Positions 27,123-36,500 of a DNA stretch of 48,103 bases are shown here, piece after piece. How positions within the stretch are numbered: position 1 is the stretch's first letter; every line of letters starts with the position of its first letter. Both the position numbers and the translations under genes were made by a program. The DNA comes from Mycobacterium sp. E1747 (lineage in GTDB: Bacteria; Actinomycetota; Actinomycetes; Mycobacteriales; Mycobacteriaceae): assembly GCF_001667775.1 (NCBI RefSeq), contig NZ_LZJI01000248.1, positions 1-48,103 on the forward strand, in the 5' to 3' direction. Below the pieces are notes generated by a model. That model did no database searches. It was not told the origin of the DNA and saw only the letters and a program-made list of their open reading frames with translations.

Positions 27123-28315
27123 CTGAAGGGGAGTTGATGCAGCAGCGTTGGGAAGCCGTGATGATGAACAACTACGGCACCCCGCCGCTGGCGTTGGCCA
27201 GCGGTGACGGCGCCGTGGTCACCGACGTCGACGGCAACACCTACCTGGACCTGCTCGGCGGCATCGCCGTCAACGTCCTGGGCCATCGCCACCCGGCGGT
27301 CATCGAGGCCGTCACACATCAGATGGCGACGCTGGGCCACACGTCGAACCTCTACGCGAGCGAGCCGGGCATCGCGCTGGCCGAGGAGCTGGTCGCGCTG
27401 CTGGGCGCCTCCGACGAAACCGGGGCGCCGACGCGGGTGTTCTTCTGCAACTCGGGCACCGAGGCCAACGAGGTGGCGTTCAAGCTCTCGCGGTTGACCG
27501 GGCGCACGAAACTGGTTGCGGCGCAGGGCGGTTTCCACGGCCGGACGATGGGCTCGCTGGCGCTGACCGGTCAGCCGAGCAAGCGGGCGCCGTTCGAACC
27601 GCTGCCCGGGTACGTCACGCACGTGCCCTACGGGGACGCCGACGCGCTGGCCGCCGCGGTCGACGACGCCACCGCCGCGGTGTTCCTCGAGCCGATCATG
27701 GGAGAGGGCGGTGTCGTGGTGCCGCCCGAGGGCTATCTGACCGCCGCCCGCGACATCACCGCGCGGCACGGCGCGCTGCTGGTGCTCGACGAGGTGCAGA
27801 CCGGAATGGGCCGCACCGGAGCCTTTTTCGCGCACCAGCACGACGGCATCACCCCGGACGTCGTCACCATGGCCAAGGGGCTTGGCGGCGGGCTGCCCAT
27901 CGGCGCCTGCCTGGCCGTCGGGCCGGCCGCCGAGCTGATGACCCCCGGCCTGCACGGCAGCACCTTCGGCGGCAACCCGATCTGCGCGGCGGCGGCCCGG
28001 GCGGTGCTGCGGGTGATCGCGGAGAAGGACCTGACCCGGCACGCCGAGGTGCTCGGCAAGTCGGTGCGCCACGGCATCGAATCCCTGAATCACCCGCTGA
28101 TCGACCACGTCCGCGGACGCGGGTTGCTGCAGGGCATGGTGCTCACCGCGCCGCGGGCCAAGGAGGCCGAAAGCGCCGCGCGTGCAGCCGGATTCCTGGT
28201 CAACGCCGCCGCGCCCGACGTCATCCGGCTGGCGCCGCCGCTGATCATCACCGAGGCCCAGCTCGACGGCTTCGTCGCGGCCCTGCCCGGCGTCCTGGAC
28301 CGGGCCGCGGCATGA
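27119..28315 (+). CDS. argD: Acetylornithine aminotransferase
   Basis: ArgD is the PLP-dependent class III aminotransferase that converts N-acetylglutamate semialdehyde to N-acetylornithine, and it may also act in lysine synthesis. PLP Lys253 is in VVTMAKGLGGGLPIGA, Asp224 in LLVLDEVQTGMG, and the phosphate loop is FFCNSGTEANE. The length is 398 residues. GTG at 27119 overlaps the argB stop (GTGA); an ATG at 27137 (MQQRWEAVMMNNYG) after GGGGAG is an alternative that removes six residues. Its TGA overlaps the argF ATG. Confidence 0.96.
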   Translation: MTEGELMQQRWEAVMMNNYGTPPLALASGDGAVVTDVDGNTYLDLLGGIAVNVLGHRHPAVIEAVTHQMATLGHTSNLYASEPGIALAEELVALLGASDETGAPTRVFFCNSGTEANEVAFKLSRLTGRTKLVAAQGGFHGRTMGSLALTGQPSKRAPFEPLPGYVTHVPYGDADALAAAVDDATAAVFLEPIMGEGGVVVPPEGYLTAARDITARHGALLVLDEVQTGMGRTGAFFAHQHDGITPDVVTMAKGLGGGLPIGACLAVGPAAELMTPGLHGSTFGGNPICAAAARAVLRVIAEKDLTRHAEVLGKSVRHGIESLNHPLIDHVRGRGLLQGMVLTAPRAKEAESAARAAGFLVNAAAPDVIRLAPPLIITEAQLDGFVAALPGVLDRAAA

Positions 28316-29238
28316 CGCGGCATTTCCTGCGCGATGACGACCTGTCACCCTCCGAGCAGGCCGAGGTGCTGCAGCTGGCCGCCGAACTCAAGAAGGACCC
28401 GTTCAGCTGCCGCCCGCTGGAGGGGCCGCGCGGCGTCGCGGTGCTCTTCGACAAGAACTCCACCCGCACCCGGTTCTCCTTCGAGGTGGGCATCGCCCAG
28501 CTCGGCGGGCACGCCGTCGTCGTCGACGCCCGCAGCACACAGCTGGGCCGCGACGAGACGCTGGCCGACACTGCGCGGGTGCTTTCCCGCTACGTCGAGG
28601 CCATCGTGTGGCGGACGTTCGAACACGACCGGCTCGAGGCCATGGCCGAGGCGGCGACGGTGCCGGTGGTCAACGCGCTCTCCGACGACTTCCACCCCTG
28701 CCAGGTGCTCGCCGACCTGCAGACCATCACCGAACGCAAGGGATCGCTCACGGGGCTGCGGATGTCCTACTTCGGCGACGGCGCCAACAACATGGCCCAC
28801 TCGCTGCTGCTCGGCGGCGTGACCGCCGGTATGCACGTCACCGTCGCCGCGCCGGACGGCTTCGCCCCCGCCCCGGCCTTCGTCGCGGCGGCCACGGCGC
28901 GCGCCGAAGCCACCGCCGCCTCGGTCACGCTCACCGCCGATGCCGACGCGGCCGCGCGCGGCGCCGACGTGCTGGTGACCGACACCTGGACGTCGATGGG
29001 GCAGGAGGATGACGGTCGCGACCGCCGCACACCGTTCCGGCCGTTCCAGGTCAACGAGCGGCTGTTGGGTCTCGCTGACCCGGAAGCCATTGTGCTGCAT
29101 TGCCTTCCGGCTCACCGCGGCGACGAGATCACCGACGCCGTGATGGACGGGCCGGCCAGCGTGGTGTGGGACGAGGCCGAGAACCGGCTGCACGCCCAGA
29201 AGGCGCTGCTGGTGTGGCTGCTGGAGCGCTCCCGATGA
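28312..29238 (+). CDS. argF: Ornithine carbamoyltransferase
   Basis: ArgF makes citrulline from ornithine and carbamoyl phosphate; the enzyme is a trimer. The carbamoyl phosphate loop is NSTRTR (49-54), the ornithine loop DTWTSMGQE, and the HCLPAHRG motif carries the Cys that closes on ornithine. The length of 308 residues is typical for anabolic OTCase. The ATG at 28312 overlaps the argD stop by four bases, and the argR ATG overlaps its own TGA in the same way. Confidence 0.96.
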   Translation: MTRHFLRDDDLSPSEQAEVLQLAAELKKDPFSCRPLEGPRGVAVLFDKNSTRTRFSFEVGIAQLGGHAVVVDARSTQLGRDETLADTARVLSRYVEAIVWRTFEHDRLEAMAEAATVPVVNALSDDFHPCQVLADLQTITERKGSLTGLRMSYFGDGANNMAHSLLLGGVTAGMHVTVAAPDGFAPAPAFVAAATARAEATAASVTLTADADAAARGADVLVTDTWTSMGQEDDGRDRRTPFRPFQVNERLLGLADPEAIVLHCLPAHRGDEITDAVMDGPASVVWDEAENRLHAQKALLVWLLERSR

Positions 29239-29735
29239 CCCGCTCGAAGACCACCACCGAGACCACCCGCGCCGGCCGCCAGGACCGCATCGTGGCGATC
29301 CTGTCGTCGGCGTCGATCAGCAGCCAGAGCGAGCTGGTGGCCCGGCTGGCCGACGAGGGCATCGAGGTCACCCAGGCCACGCTGTCGCGCGACCTCGAGG
29401 AACTGGGCGCGGTGAAGCTGCGGGGCGCCGACGGCGGCGTCGGGGTCTACATCGTTCCCGAGGACGGCAGCCCGGTACGCGGGGTGTCCGGCGGCACCGC
29501 CCGGCTGTCCCGGCTGCTGAGCGAGCTGCTGGTGTCGGCCGACGCCAGCGCCAACCTCGCCGTGCTGCGCACCCCGCCGGGCGGTGCCAACTATTTGGCC
29601 AGCGCGATCGACCGCGCGGCGCTACCGTACGTCGTCGGGACGATCGCCGGTGACGACACCGTCTTCGTGGCCGCCCGAGAGCCGATGACCGGCACCGAGC
29701 TGGCCCGCACCCTGGAAAGCCTCACAACAACCTAA
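29235..29735 (+). CDS. argR: Arginine repressor
   Basis: ArgR is a hexameric repressor that binds ARG boxes when arginine is present. The N-terminal winged helix (about 15-80) has SQSELVARLADEGIEVTQAT then LSRDLEELGAVKL. The C-terminal oligomerisation and arginine-binding domain (about 95-166) has NLAVLRTPPGGANYLASAID and GTIAGDDTVFVAARE, with the Asp pair that contacts arginine. The protein is 166 residues. It is encoded inside the operon it probably controls through the box at 23910-23925. Its stop overlaps the Shine-Dalgarno of argG (TAAGGAG). Confidence 0.95.
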   Translation: MTRSKTTTETTRAGRQDRIVAILSSASISSQSELVARLADEGIEVTQATLSRDLEELGAVKLRGADGGVGVYIVPEDGSPVRGVSGGTARLSRLLSELLVSADASANLAVLRTPPGGANYLASAIDRAALPYVVGTIAGDDTVFVAAREPMTGTELARTLESLTTT

Positions 29736-29747
29736 GGAGATTGGTTC

Positions 29748-30956
29748 ATGTCAGATCGCGTCATCCTGGCGTATTCCGGCGGGCTGGACACGTCGGTCGC
29801 GATCAGCTGGATCGGCAAGGAGACCGGCCGCGAGGTGGTGGCCGTGGCGATCGACCTCGGCCAGGGCGGCGAGGACATGGAGGTCGTCCGCCAACGCGCC
29901 CTGGACTGCGGCGCGGTGGAGGCCGTCGTCGTCGACGCCCGTGACGAGTTCGCCGAGGGCTACTGCCTGCCCACCATTCTGAGCAACGCGCTCTACATGG
30001 ACCGCTACCCGCTGGTGTCGGCCATCAGCCGGCCGCTGATCGCCAAGCACCTGGTGGCGGCGGCCCGCGAGCACGGCGGCACCACCGTCGCGCACGGCTG
30101 CACCGGCAAGGGCAACGACCAGGTTCGGTTCGAGGTCGGATTCGCTTCGTTGGCACCGGATTTGGAGGTGCTCGCGCCGGTCCGCGACTACGCCTGGACC
30201 CGGGAGAAGGCGATCGCGTTCGCCGAGGAGAACGCCATCCCGATCAACGTCACCAAGCGCTCGCCGTTCTCCATCGACCAGAACGTGTGGGGCCGTGCCG
30301 TGGAAACCGGCTTCCTGGAACATCTTTGGAACGCGCCCACCAAGGACATCTACGCCTACACCGAAGATCCCACGATCAACTGGAACACGCCCGACGAGGT
30401 GATCGTCGGATTCGAGCGCGGAGTCCCGGTGTCCATCGACGGCAAACCGGTCTCGGTGTTGGCGGCCATCGAGGAGCTCAACCGCCGCGCCGGCTGCCAG
30501 GGGGTGGGGCGGCTCGACGTGGTCGAGGACCGGCTGGTGGGCATCAAGAGCCGGGAGATCTACGAGGCCCCTGGGGCGATGGTGCTGATCACCGCCCACA
30601 CCGAGCTGGAACACGTCACGCTGGAGCGCGAGCTGGGCCGCTTCAAGCGGCACACCGACCAGCGCTGGGCCGAGCTGGTCTACGACGGGCTTTGGTATTC
30701 GCCGCTGAAGACCGCGCTGGAAGCCTTCGTCGAAAAGACCCAGGAGCACGTCACCGGCGAGATCCGAATGGTGTTGCACGGCGGCCACATTGCCGTCAAC
30801 GGCCGGCGCAGCGCGCAGTCGCTCTACGACTTCAACCTGGCCACCTACGACGAGGGCGACAGCTTCGACCAGTCCGCCGCGAAAGGCTTCGTGTACGTGC
30901 ACGGGCTGTCGTCGAAGATCGCGTCCCGCCGGGACCTGGCGGCCGACGAAGCGTGA
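29748..30956 (+). CDS. argG: Argininosuccinate synthase
   Basis: ArgG joins citrulline and aspartate with ATP. The PP-loop is AYSGGLDTSVAISW near the N-terminus, and HGCTGKGNDQVRFEVGF holds the ATP/citrulline region. The length is 402 residues, close to the usual 398-400. The ATG at 29748 follows AAGGAG with an 8-base spacer. This is the only junction after argC without a stop/start overlap (12 bp gap), so argG has its own strong ribosome binding site. The TGA overlaps the argH GTG. Confidence 0.96.
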   Translation: MSDRVILAYSGGLDTSVAISWIGKETGREVVAVAIDLGQGGEDMEVVRQRALDCGAVEAVVVDARDEFAEGYCLPTILSNALYMDRYPLVSAISRPLIAKHLVAAAREHGGTTVAHGCTGKGNDQVRFEVGFASLAPDLEVLAPVRDYAWTREKAIAFAEENAIPINVTKRSPFSIDQNVWGRAVETGFLEHLWNAPTKDIYAYTEDPTINWNTPDEVIVGFERGVPVSIDGKPVSVLAAIEELNRRAGCQGVGRLDVVEDRLVGIKSREIYEAPGAMVLITAHTELEHVTLERELGRFKRHTDQRWAELVYDGLWYSPLKTALEAFVEKTQEHVTGEIRMVLHGGHIAVNGRRSAQSLYDFNLATYDEGDSFDQSAAKGFVYVHGLSSKIASRRDLAADEA

Positions 30957-32371
30957 GCACGCGCGAGGGCTCCCTGTGGGGCGGCCGGTTCGCCGACGGC
31001 CCGTCGGACGCGCTGGCCGCCCTGAGCAAGTCCACTCACTTCGACTGGGTGCTGGCCCCCTACGACATCGTCGCCTCGCGCGCGCACACCGTGATCCTGT
31101 TCCACGCCGGACTGCTCGACGAGGAGCAGCGCGACGGGCTGCTGGCCGGGCTGGACAGCCTCGCGCAGGACGTGGCCGACGGCAGCTTCACACCGCTGGT
31201 CACCGACGAGGATGTGCACGCCGCGCTGGAACGCGGTCTGATCGACCGGGTCGGCCCCGACCTGGGCGGCCGGCTGCGGGCCGGGCGGTCCCGCAACGAC
31301 CAGGTGGCCACGCTGTTCCGGATGTGGCTGCGCGACGCGGTGCGCCGGGTCGCGCAGGCGACGCTGGAGGTGGTGGCCGCGCTCGCCGCCCAGGCCGGCG
31401 CGCACCCGAGCGCGATCATGCCGGGCAAGACGCACCTACAGTCCGCCCAGCCGGTCCTGCTGGCCCACCACCTGCTCGCCCACGCGCACCCGCTGCTGCG
31501 CGACGTCGACCGCATCGTGGACTTCGACAAGCGCGCCGCGATCTCCCCGTACGGGTCCGGGGCGCTGGCCGGCTCGTCGCTGGGGCTGGACCCGGACGCG
31601 ATCGCCGCCAAGCTGGGTTTCGCGGAGGCCGCCGGCAACTCCATCGACGCGACCGCGGCCCGGGATTTCGCCGCCGAGGCCGCGTTCGTCTTCGCGATGA
31701 TCGCGGTGGACCTGTCGCGGCTGGCCGAGGACATCATCCTGTGGAGCTCGACGGAGTTCGGCTACGTGCGGCTGCACGACTCGTGGTCCACCGGCAGCTC
31801 GATCATGCCGCAGAAGAAGAACCCCGACATCGCCGAGCTGGCCCGCGGCAAGTCCGGGCGGCTGATCGGCAACCTGGCCGGGCTGCTGGCGACGCTGAAG
31901 GCGCAGCCGCTGGCCTACAACCGTGACCTGCAGGAGGACAAGGAGCCGGTCTTCGACTCGGTGGCCCAGCTGGAGCTGGTGGCACCGGCGATGGCCGGGC
32001 TGGTGGCCAGCCTGACGTTCGACGTCGACCGGATGGCCGCGCTGGCCCCGGCCGGGTACACGCTGGCCACCGACATCGCCGAATGGCTGGTGCGCCGGGG
32101 GGTGCCGTTCCGGTCCGCGCACGAGGCCGCCGGGGCCGCCGTGCGCGTGGCCGAGGGGCGTGCCGTCGGGCTCGACGAGCTCACCGACGACGAGTTGGCC
32201 GCCATCAGCCCCGAACTGACGCCCGAGGTGCGCGAGGTGCTGACGATCGAGGGCTCGGTGGCCTCGCGCGACCGGCGGGGCGGGACCGCTCCCGCCCGGG
32301 TCGCCGAACAGCTGGAAGCGGTCCTGGCCGAGGCCGCGGAGCTCATGGCGCGGCTCGGCGGCGGGGAATGA
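30953..32371 (+). CDS. argH: Argininosuccinate lyase
   Basis: ArgH splits argininosuccinate into arginine and fumarate, the last step of the pathway. It belongs to the fumarase/aspartase superfamily; the signature GSSIMPQKKNPD carries the catalytic Ser on its flexible loop, and LRAGRSRNDQVAT and GKTHLQSAQPV are the other two conserved regions. The length is 472 residues. The GTG at 30953 overlaps the argG stop. No hairpin is obvious after the TGA, so some read-through into the polyketide genes is possible. Confidence 0.96.
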   Translation: MSTREGSLWGGRFADGPSDALAALSKSTHFDWVLAPYDIVASRAHTVILFHAGLLDEEQRDGLLAGLDSLAQDVADGSFTPLVTDEDVHAALERGLIDRVGPDLGGRLRAGRSRNDQVATLFRMWLRDAVRRVAQATLEVVAALAAQAGAHPSAIMPGKTHLQSAQPVLLAHHLLAHAHPLLRDVDRIVDFDKRAAISPYGSGALAGSSLGLDPDAIAAKLGFAEAAGNSIDATAARDFAAEAAFVFAMIAVDLSRLAEDIILWSSTEFGYVRLHDSWSTGSSIMPQKKNPDIAELARGKSGRLIGNLAGLLATLKAQPLAYNRDLQEDKEPVFDSVAQLELVAPAMAGLVASLTFDVDRMAALAPAGYTLATDIAEWLVRRGVPFRSAHEAAGAAVRVAEGRAVGLDELTDDELAAISPELTPEVREVLTIEGSVASRDRRGGTAPARVAEQLEAVLAEAAELMARLGGGE

Positions 32372-32410
32372 GAGGACTTTCGTTTCTGTGCCGGGCGCCT
32401 GCAAGCCGAC

Positions 32411-32416
32411 TAAACT
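32411..32416 (+). promoter_or_regulatory. Possible -10 element before the pks10-like gene
   Basis: TAAACT lies in the 108-bp gap between argH and the type III PKS gene and matches TAnnnT. No convincing -35 precedes it at 17 bp. It would give a leader of about 57 bases. The call is weak and rests on motif and placement. Confidence 0.25.
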
Positions 32417-32479
32417 GCCGGGGGAAGCGATCCGGGTGAACATTTCGGCCCTGATCTTCGTCACCAAGGGGTGGGACCA

Positions 32480-33541
32480 ATGAGCGTCGTCGCCGGCGTA
32501 TTCGGCGCCTTGCCGCCGTACCGTTATTCCCAGCGCGAGCTCACCGACTTCTTCGTCAGCATCCCCGACTTCGAGGGCTACGAGGACATCGTCCGGCAGC
32601 TGCACACCGCCGCCAAGGTCAACAGCCGGCACCTGGTGCTGCCGCTGGAGCGCTATCCGGCGCTGACCGACTTCGGCGCGGCGAACCGGATCTTCATCGA
32701 AAACGCCGTCGACCTCGGGTGCGAGGCGCTGTCGGGCGCCCTCGACGAGGCGGGCCTGCGCCCGCAGGACCTGGACGCGCTCATCACCACGACCGTCACC
32801 GGCCTCGCGGTGCCCTCCCTGGACGCCCGGATCGCCGGGCGGCTGGGGCTGCGCGACGATGTGCGCCGGGTGCCGCTGTTCGGCCTGGGCTGCGTGGCCG
32901 GGGCCGCCGGCGTGGCCCGGCTGAACGACTACCTGCGGGGCGCGCCGGACGCCGCCGCGGCGCTGATCTCGGTCGAGCTCTGCTCGCTCACCTACCCGGG
33001 GTACAAGCCGACGCTGCAGGGCATGGTCGGCAGCGCGCTGTTCGCCGACGGGGCGGGCGCGGTGGTGGCCGTCGGGGAGCGGCGCGCCGAACGGGTGGCC
33101 GCGGGCGGGCCGGCGATCCTGGATTCGCGCAGCACGCTCTACCCCGACTCGTTGCGCACCATGGGCTACGACGTCGGCGCCACCGGGTTCGAGCTGGTCC
33201 TGGCCAAGGACCTGGCCCAGGTGGTCGAGGAGCACATCGAGCAGGACGTCTCCGGATTCCTCGGGGCGCACGGGCTGACGACGACCGACATCGGCGCCTG
33301 GGTCAGCCACCCCGGCGGTCCGAAGATCATCGAGGCCATCAACGCGAGCCTCGGCCTGCCGCCGGACGCGCTGGAGCTGACCTGGCGTTCGCTGGGTGAG
33401 ATCGGCAACCTCTCGTCGGCGTCGGTGCTGCACGTGCTGCGGGACACCCTGGCCAAGCCGCCACCGAGCGGAAGCCCCGGCCTGATGCTCGCGATGGGTC
33501 CGGGATTTTGTTCCGAACTCGTGTTGCTGCGCTGGCACTGA
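32480..33541 (+). CDS. pks10: Type III polyketide synthase (Pks10-like, chalcone synthase family)
   Basis: A 353-residue homodimeric ketosynthase that extends a CoA- or ACP-bound starter with malonyl units and cyclises the product. The catalytic triad is complete: Cys138 (LFGLGCVAGAAG), His277 (WVSHPGGPK) and Asn310 (SLGEIGNLSSAS); the C-terminal GPGFCSELVLLRW loop is conserved. Mycobacterial relatives accept long acyl starters and make alkylpyrones, and Pks10 has been linked to phthiocerol dimycocerosate in M. tuberculosis. ATG at 32480 follows AAGGGG; an in-frame GTG at 32471 is less likely. It is 44 bp upstream of the first type I PKS. Confidence 0.93.
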   Translation: MSVVAGVFGALPPYRYSQRELTDFFVSIPDFEGYEDIVRQLHTAAKVNSRHLVLPLERYPALTDFGAANRIFIENAVDLGCEALSGALDEAGLRPQDLDALITTTVTGLAVPSLDARIAGRLGLRDDVRRVPLFGLGCVAGAAGVARLNDYLRGAPDAAAALISVELCSLTYPGYKPTLQGMVGSALFADGAGAVVAVGERRAERVAAGGPAILDSRSTLYPDSLRTMGYDVGATGFELVLAKDLAQVVEEHIEQDVSGFLGAHGLTTTDIGAWVSHPGGPKIIEAINASLGLPPDALELTWRSLGEIGNLSSASVLHVLRDTLAKPPPSGSPGLMLAMGPGFCSELVLLRWH

Positions 33542-33585
33542 CCGAAGGCGTTGCTTCTTGTGCCCCCCATACCTTCGGTGACGTC

Positions 33586-36500
33586 ATGACTGCCAACCCC
33601 GACGAGCTCGTCAAGGCCCTGCGCGCCGCGCTGAAGGAAAACGAGCGGCTGAAGCGCGAGACGCGCGAATACCTCTCGGCGGCAACCGAACCCATCGCCG
33701 TGGTGGGGATGGGCTGCCGGTACCCGGGTGGGGTGGATTCCCCGGAGGCCCTGTGGCAGATGGTGGTCGAGGGCCGCGATGTGGTCTCGGACTTCCCGGC
33801 CGACCGCGGCTGGAACCTGACGGGCCTGTTCGATCCCGACCCCGACGCGGTGGGTAAGTCGTATGCCCGCTGCGGGGGCTTCCTGGCCGACGTGGCCGAC
33901 TTCGACGCCGCGTTCTTTTCCATCGCGCCCAGCGAGGCGCTGGCGATGGACCCGCAGCAACGCCTGCTGCTCGAGGTGTCGTGGGAAGCGTTGGAGCGGG
34001 CCGGGATTGACCCCCTCACCCTGCGCGGTTCGCCGACGGGCGTGTTCGCCGGCATCTTCCACGGTTCGTACGGCGGCCAGGGCCGGGTGCCGGGGCACCT
34101 GGAGCGTTACGGGCTGCGCGGTTCGACGTTGAGCGTGGCGTCGGGCCGGGTGGCCTACGAGCTGGGCCTACAGGGGCCGGCCATTTCCGTTGACACCGCC
34201 TGTTCGTCGTCGTTGGTGGCCCTGCACCTGGCGGCCCGATCGCTGCGGGCCGGCGAGTGCGACCTTGCGCTGGCCGGCGGCGTGACGGTGATGGCGACCC
34301 CGGCGATGTTCATCGAGTTCAGCCGGCAGCGGGCGCTGGCCGCCGACGGGCGGTGCAAGGCGTACGCGGGCGCCGCCGACGGCACCGGTTTCTCCGAGGG
34401 CGTCGGCGTGTTGGTCCTGGAACGGTTGTCCGACGCGCGTCGGTCGGGGCATAGCGTGCTGGCGCTGCTGCGCGGGTCGGCGGTTAACCAGGACGGCGCC
34501 TCGAACGGGCTGGCGACGCCGAACGGGCCGTCGCAGCAACGGGTGATTCGCGCCGCGCTGGCCGACGCGCGCCTGCGGGCGGCGGACGTGGACCTGGTGG
34601 AGGGGCACGGGACGGGCACCACCCTCGGGGATCCGATTGAGGCGCAAGCGGTTTTGGCGACGTACGGGCAGGACCGGCCAGCGGATCGGCCGCTGTGGTT
34701 GGGGTCGGTCAAGTCCAACATGGGTCACACGTCGGCGGCGGCGGGCGCCGGCGGGGTGATCAAGATGGTGCAGGCGATCCGCCACGGGGTGATGCCCAAG
34801 ACGTTGCACGTGGATGTGCCTACGCCGCATGTGGATTGGTCGGCGGGGGCGGTGTCGCTGCTAACCGAGGCGCGGGACTGGCCGGCGCAGGACCGGCCTC
34901 GCCGCGCGGGGGTGTCGTCCTTCGGGATCAGCGGCACCAACGCGCACGTCATCGTTGAGCAGCCGCCGCCGGAAAGCCCCGCCCCTGCGGGTGCTGACGC
35001 GCCCGCGCCGTGGGTGCTGTCGGCCCGATCGGCCGACGCGCTGGCCAACCAGGCGTCCCGGCTCCTGGCGCGGCTGAACGCCGACCCGGGTCTGCGAGTG
35101 GTCGACGTGGCCTGGTCGCTGGTTTCGACACGGTCGTTGTTCGAGCACCGCGCGGTCGTGGTCGGCGCGGACCGCGAACGCCTGATCGCGGGGCTGTCCG
35201 ACCTGGCGGCCGGTGCGCCGGGCGTGGGCGCGGCGGTGGGCCGGGCGCAGCCGGCCGGCAAGACGGTGTTCGTGTTTCCCGGCCAGGGGTCCCAGTGGGT
35301 CGGCATGGGCGCCGAATTGCTGGACAGTTCAGCCGTTTTCGCCGAACACCTGCAGCGCTGCGAGAAGGCGCTCGCCGAACACGTCGACTGGTCGCTGATC
35401 GACGTCATCCGCGGGGCGCCCGGCGCGCCCGGGTTGGACCGGGTGGACGTGGTCCAGCCGGCGCTGTGGGCGGTGATGGTGTCGCTGGCCGAGTTGTGGC
35501 GCTCGGTGGGCGTCGTCCCCGACGCTGTGATCGGTCATTCCCAGGGTGAGATCGCCGCGGCGTACGTGGCCGGTGCGCTTTCCCTGGAGGATGCGGCCAG
35601 GGTGGTGGCGTTGCGCAGCCGGCTGCTGGTGGAATTGTCCGGCGCGGGCGGCATGGTGTCGCTGGCGTGCGGGCTGGGCCGGGCCGAGGAATTGATCGCC
35701 GGCTGGGGAGAACGGTTGAATGTCGCTGCGGTGAACGGTGTTTCCGCGGTGGTGGTGTCCGGCGAGGTCGGCGCGCTCGACGAGTTGATGATCCGCTGCG
35801 AGTCCGACGGCGTGCGGGCCCGCCGGATCGACGTGGACTACGCCTCCCACTCCCGGCACGTCGACGCGATTCGCCCGGCGCTGGCCGAGGCGCTGGCCGG
35901 CATCGAGCCGCGACCGTCCTCGGTCGCATTGTTCTCCACCGTCACCGGCGAACTGCTGGACACCGCCGGCCTGGACGCCGACTACTGGTACAGCAGCATC
36001 CGGCAGACGGTCCAGTTCGAGCGGGCGGTGCGCAGCGCGTGCGGCGCCGGCTACGGGGTGTTCGTCGAATCCAGCCCGCACCCGGTCCTGCTGGCGGCCG
36101 TCGAGGACACCGTGACCGACTGCGGCGCTGACGCATTGGTGGTCCCCTCGCTGGGCCGCGACGACGGGTCGCTGCAGCGGTTTTGGTTGTCGGCTGGCCA
36201 GGCCCATGTGGCCGGCGTTGCCGTGGATTGGCGCGCCGCCATCGCCGGTCTGGGCGGGCGGCGCGTCGACCTGCCCACGTACGGCTTTGCGCGGCAGCGT
36301 TTCTGGCTGCCGGGTGGCGCCACCGGCTCGGGTGACGTGGCCACCCTGGGCTTGGCGGGTGCGCGGCACGCGCTGCTGGGTGCGGTGCTGGCGCGGCCCG
36401 ATTCGGGCGGGGTGGTGTTGACCGGCCGGCTGTCGACGGCCGCCCAGCCGTGGTTGGCCGACCACGCGGTGGGCGGCACGGTGCTGTTCCCCGGTGCGGC

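Noticed and set aside
32372..32479. Intrinsic terminator after argH
   Set aside because: No stable hairpin followed by a T-run was seen in the gap.
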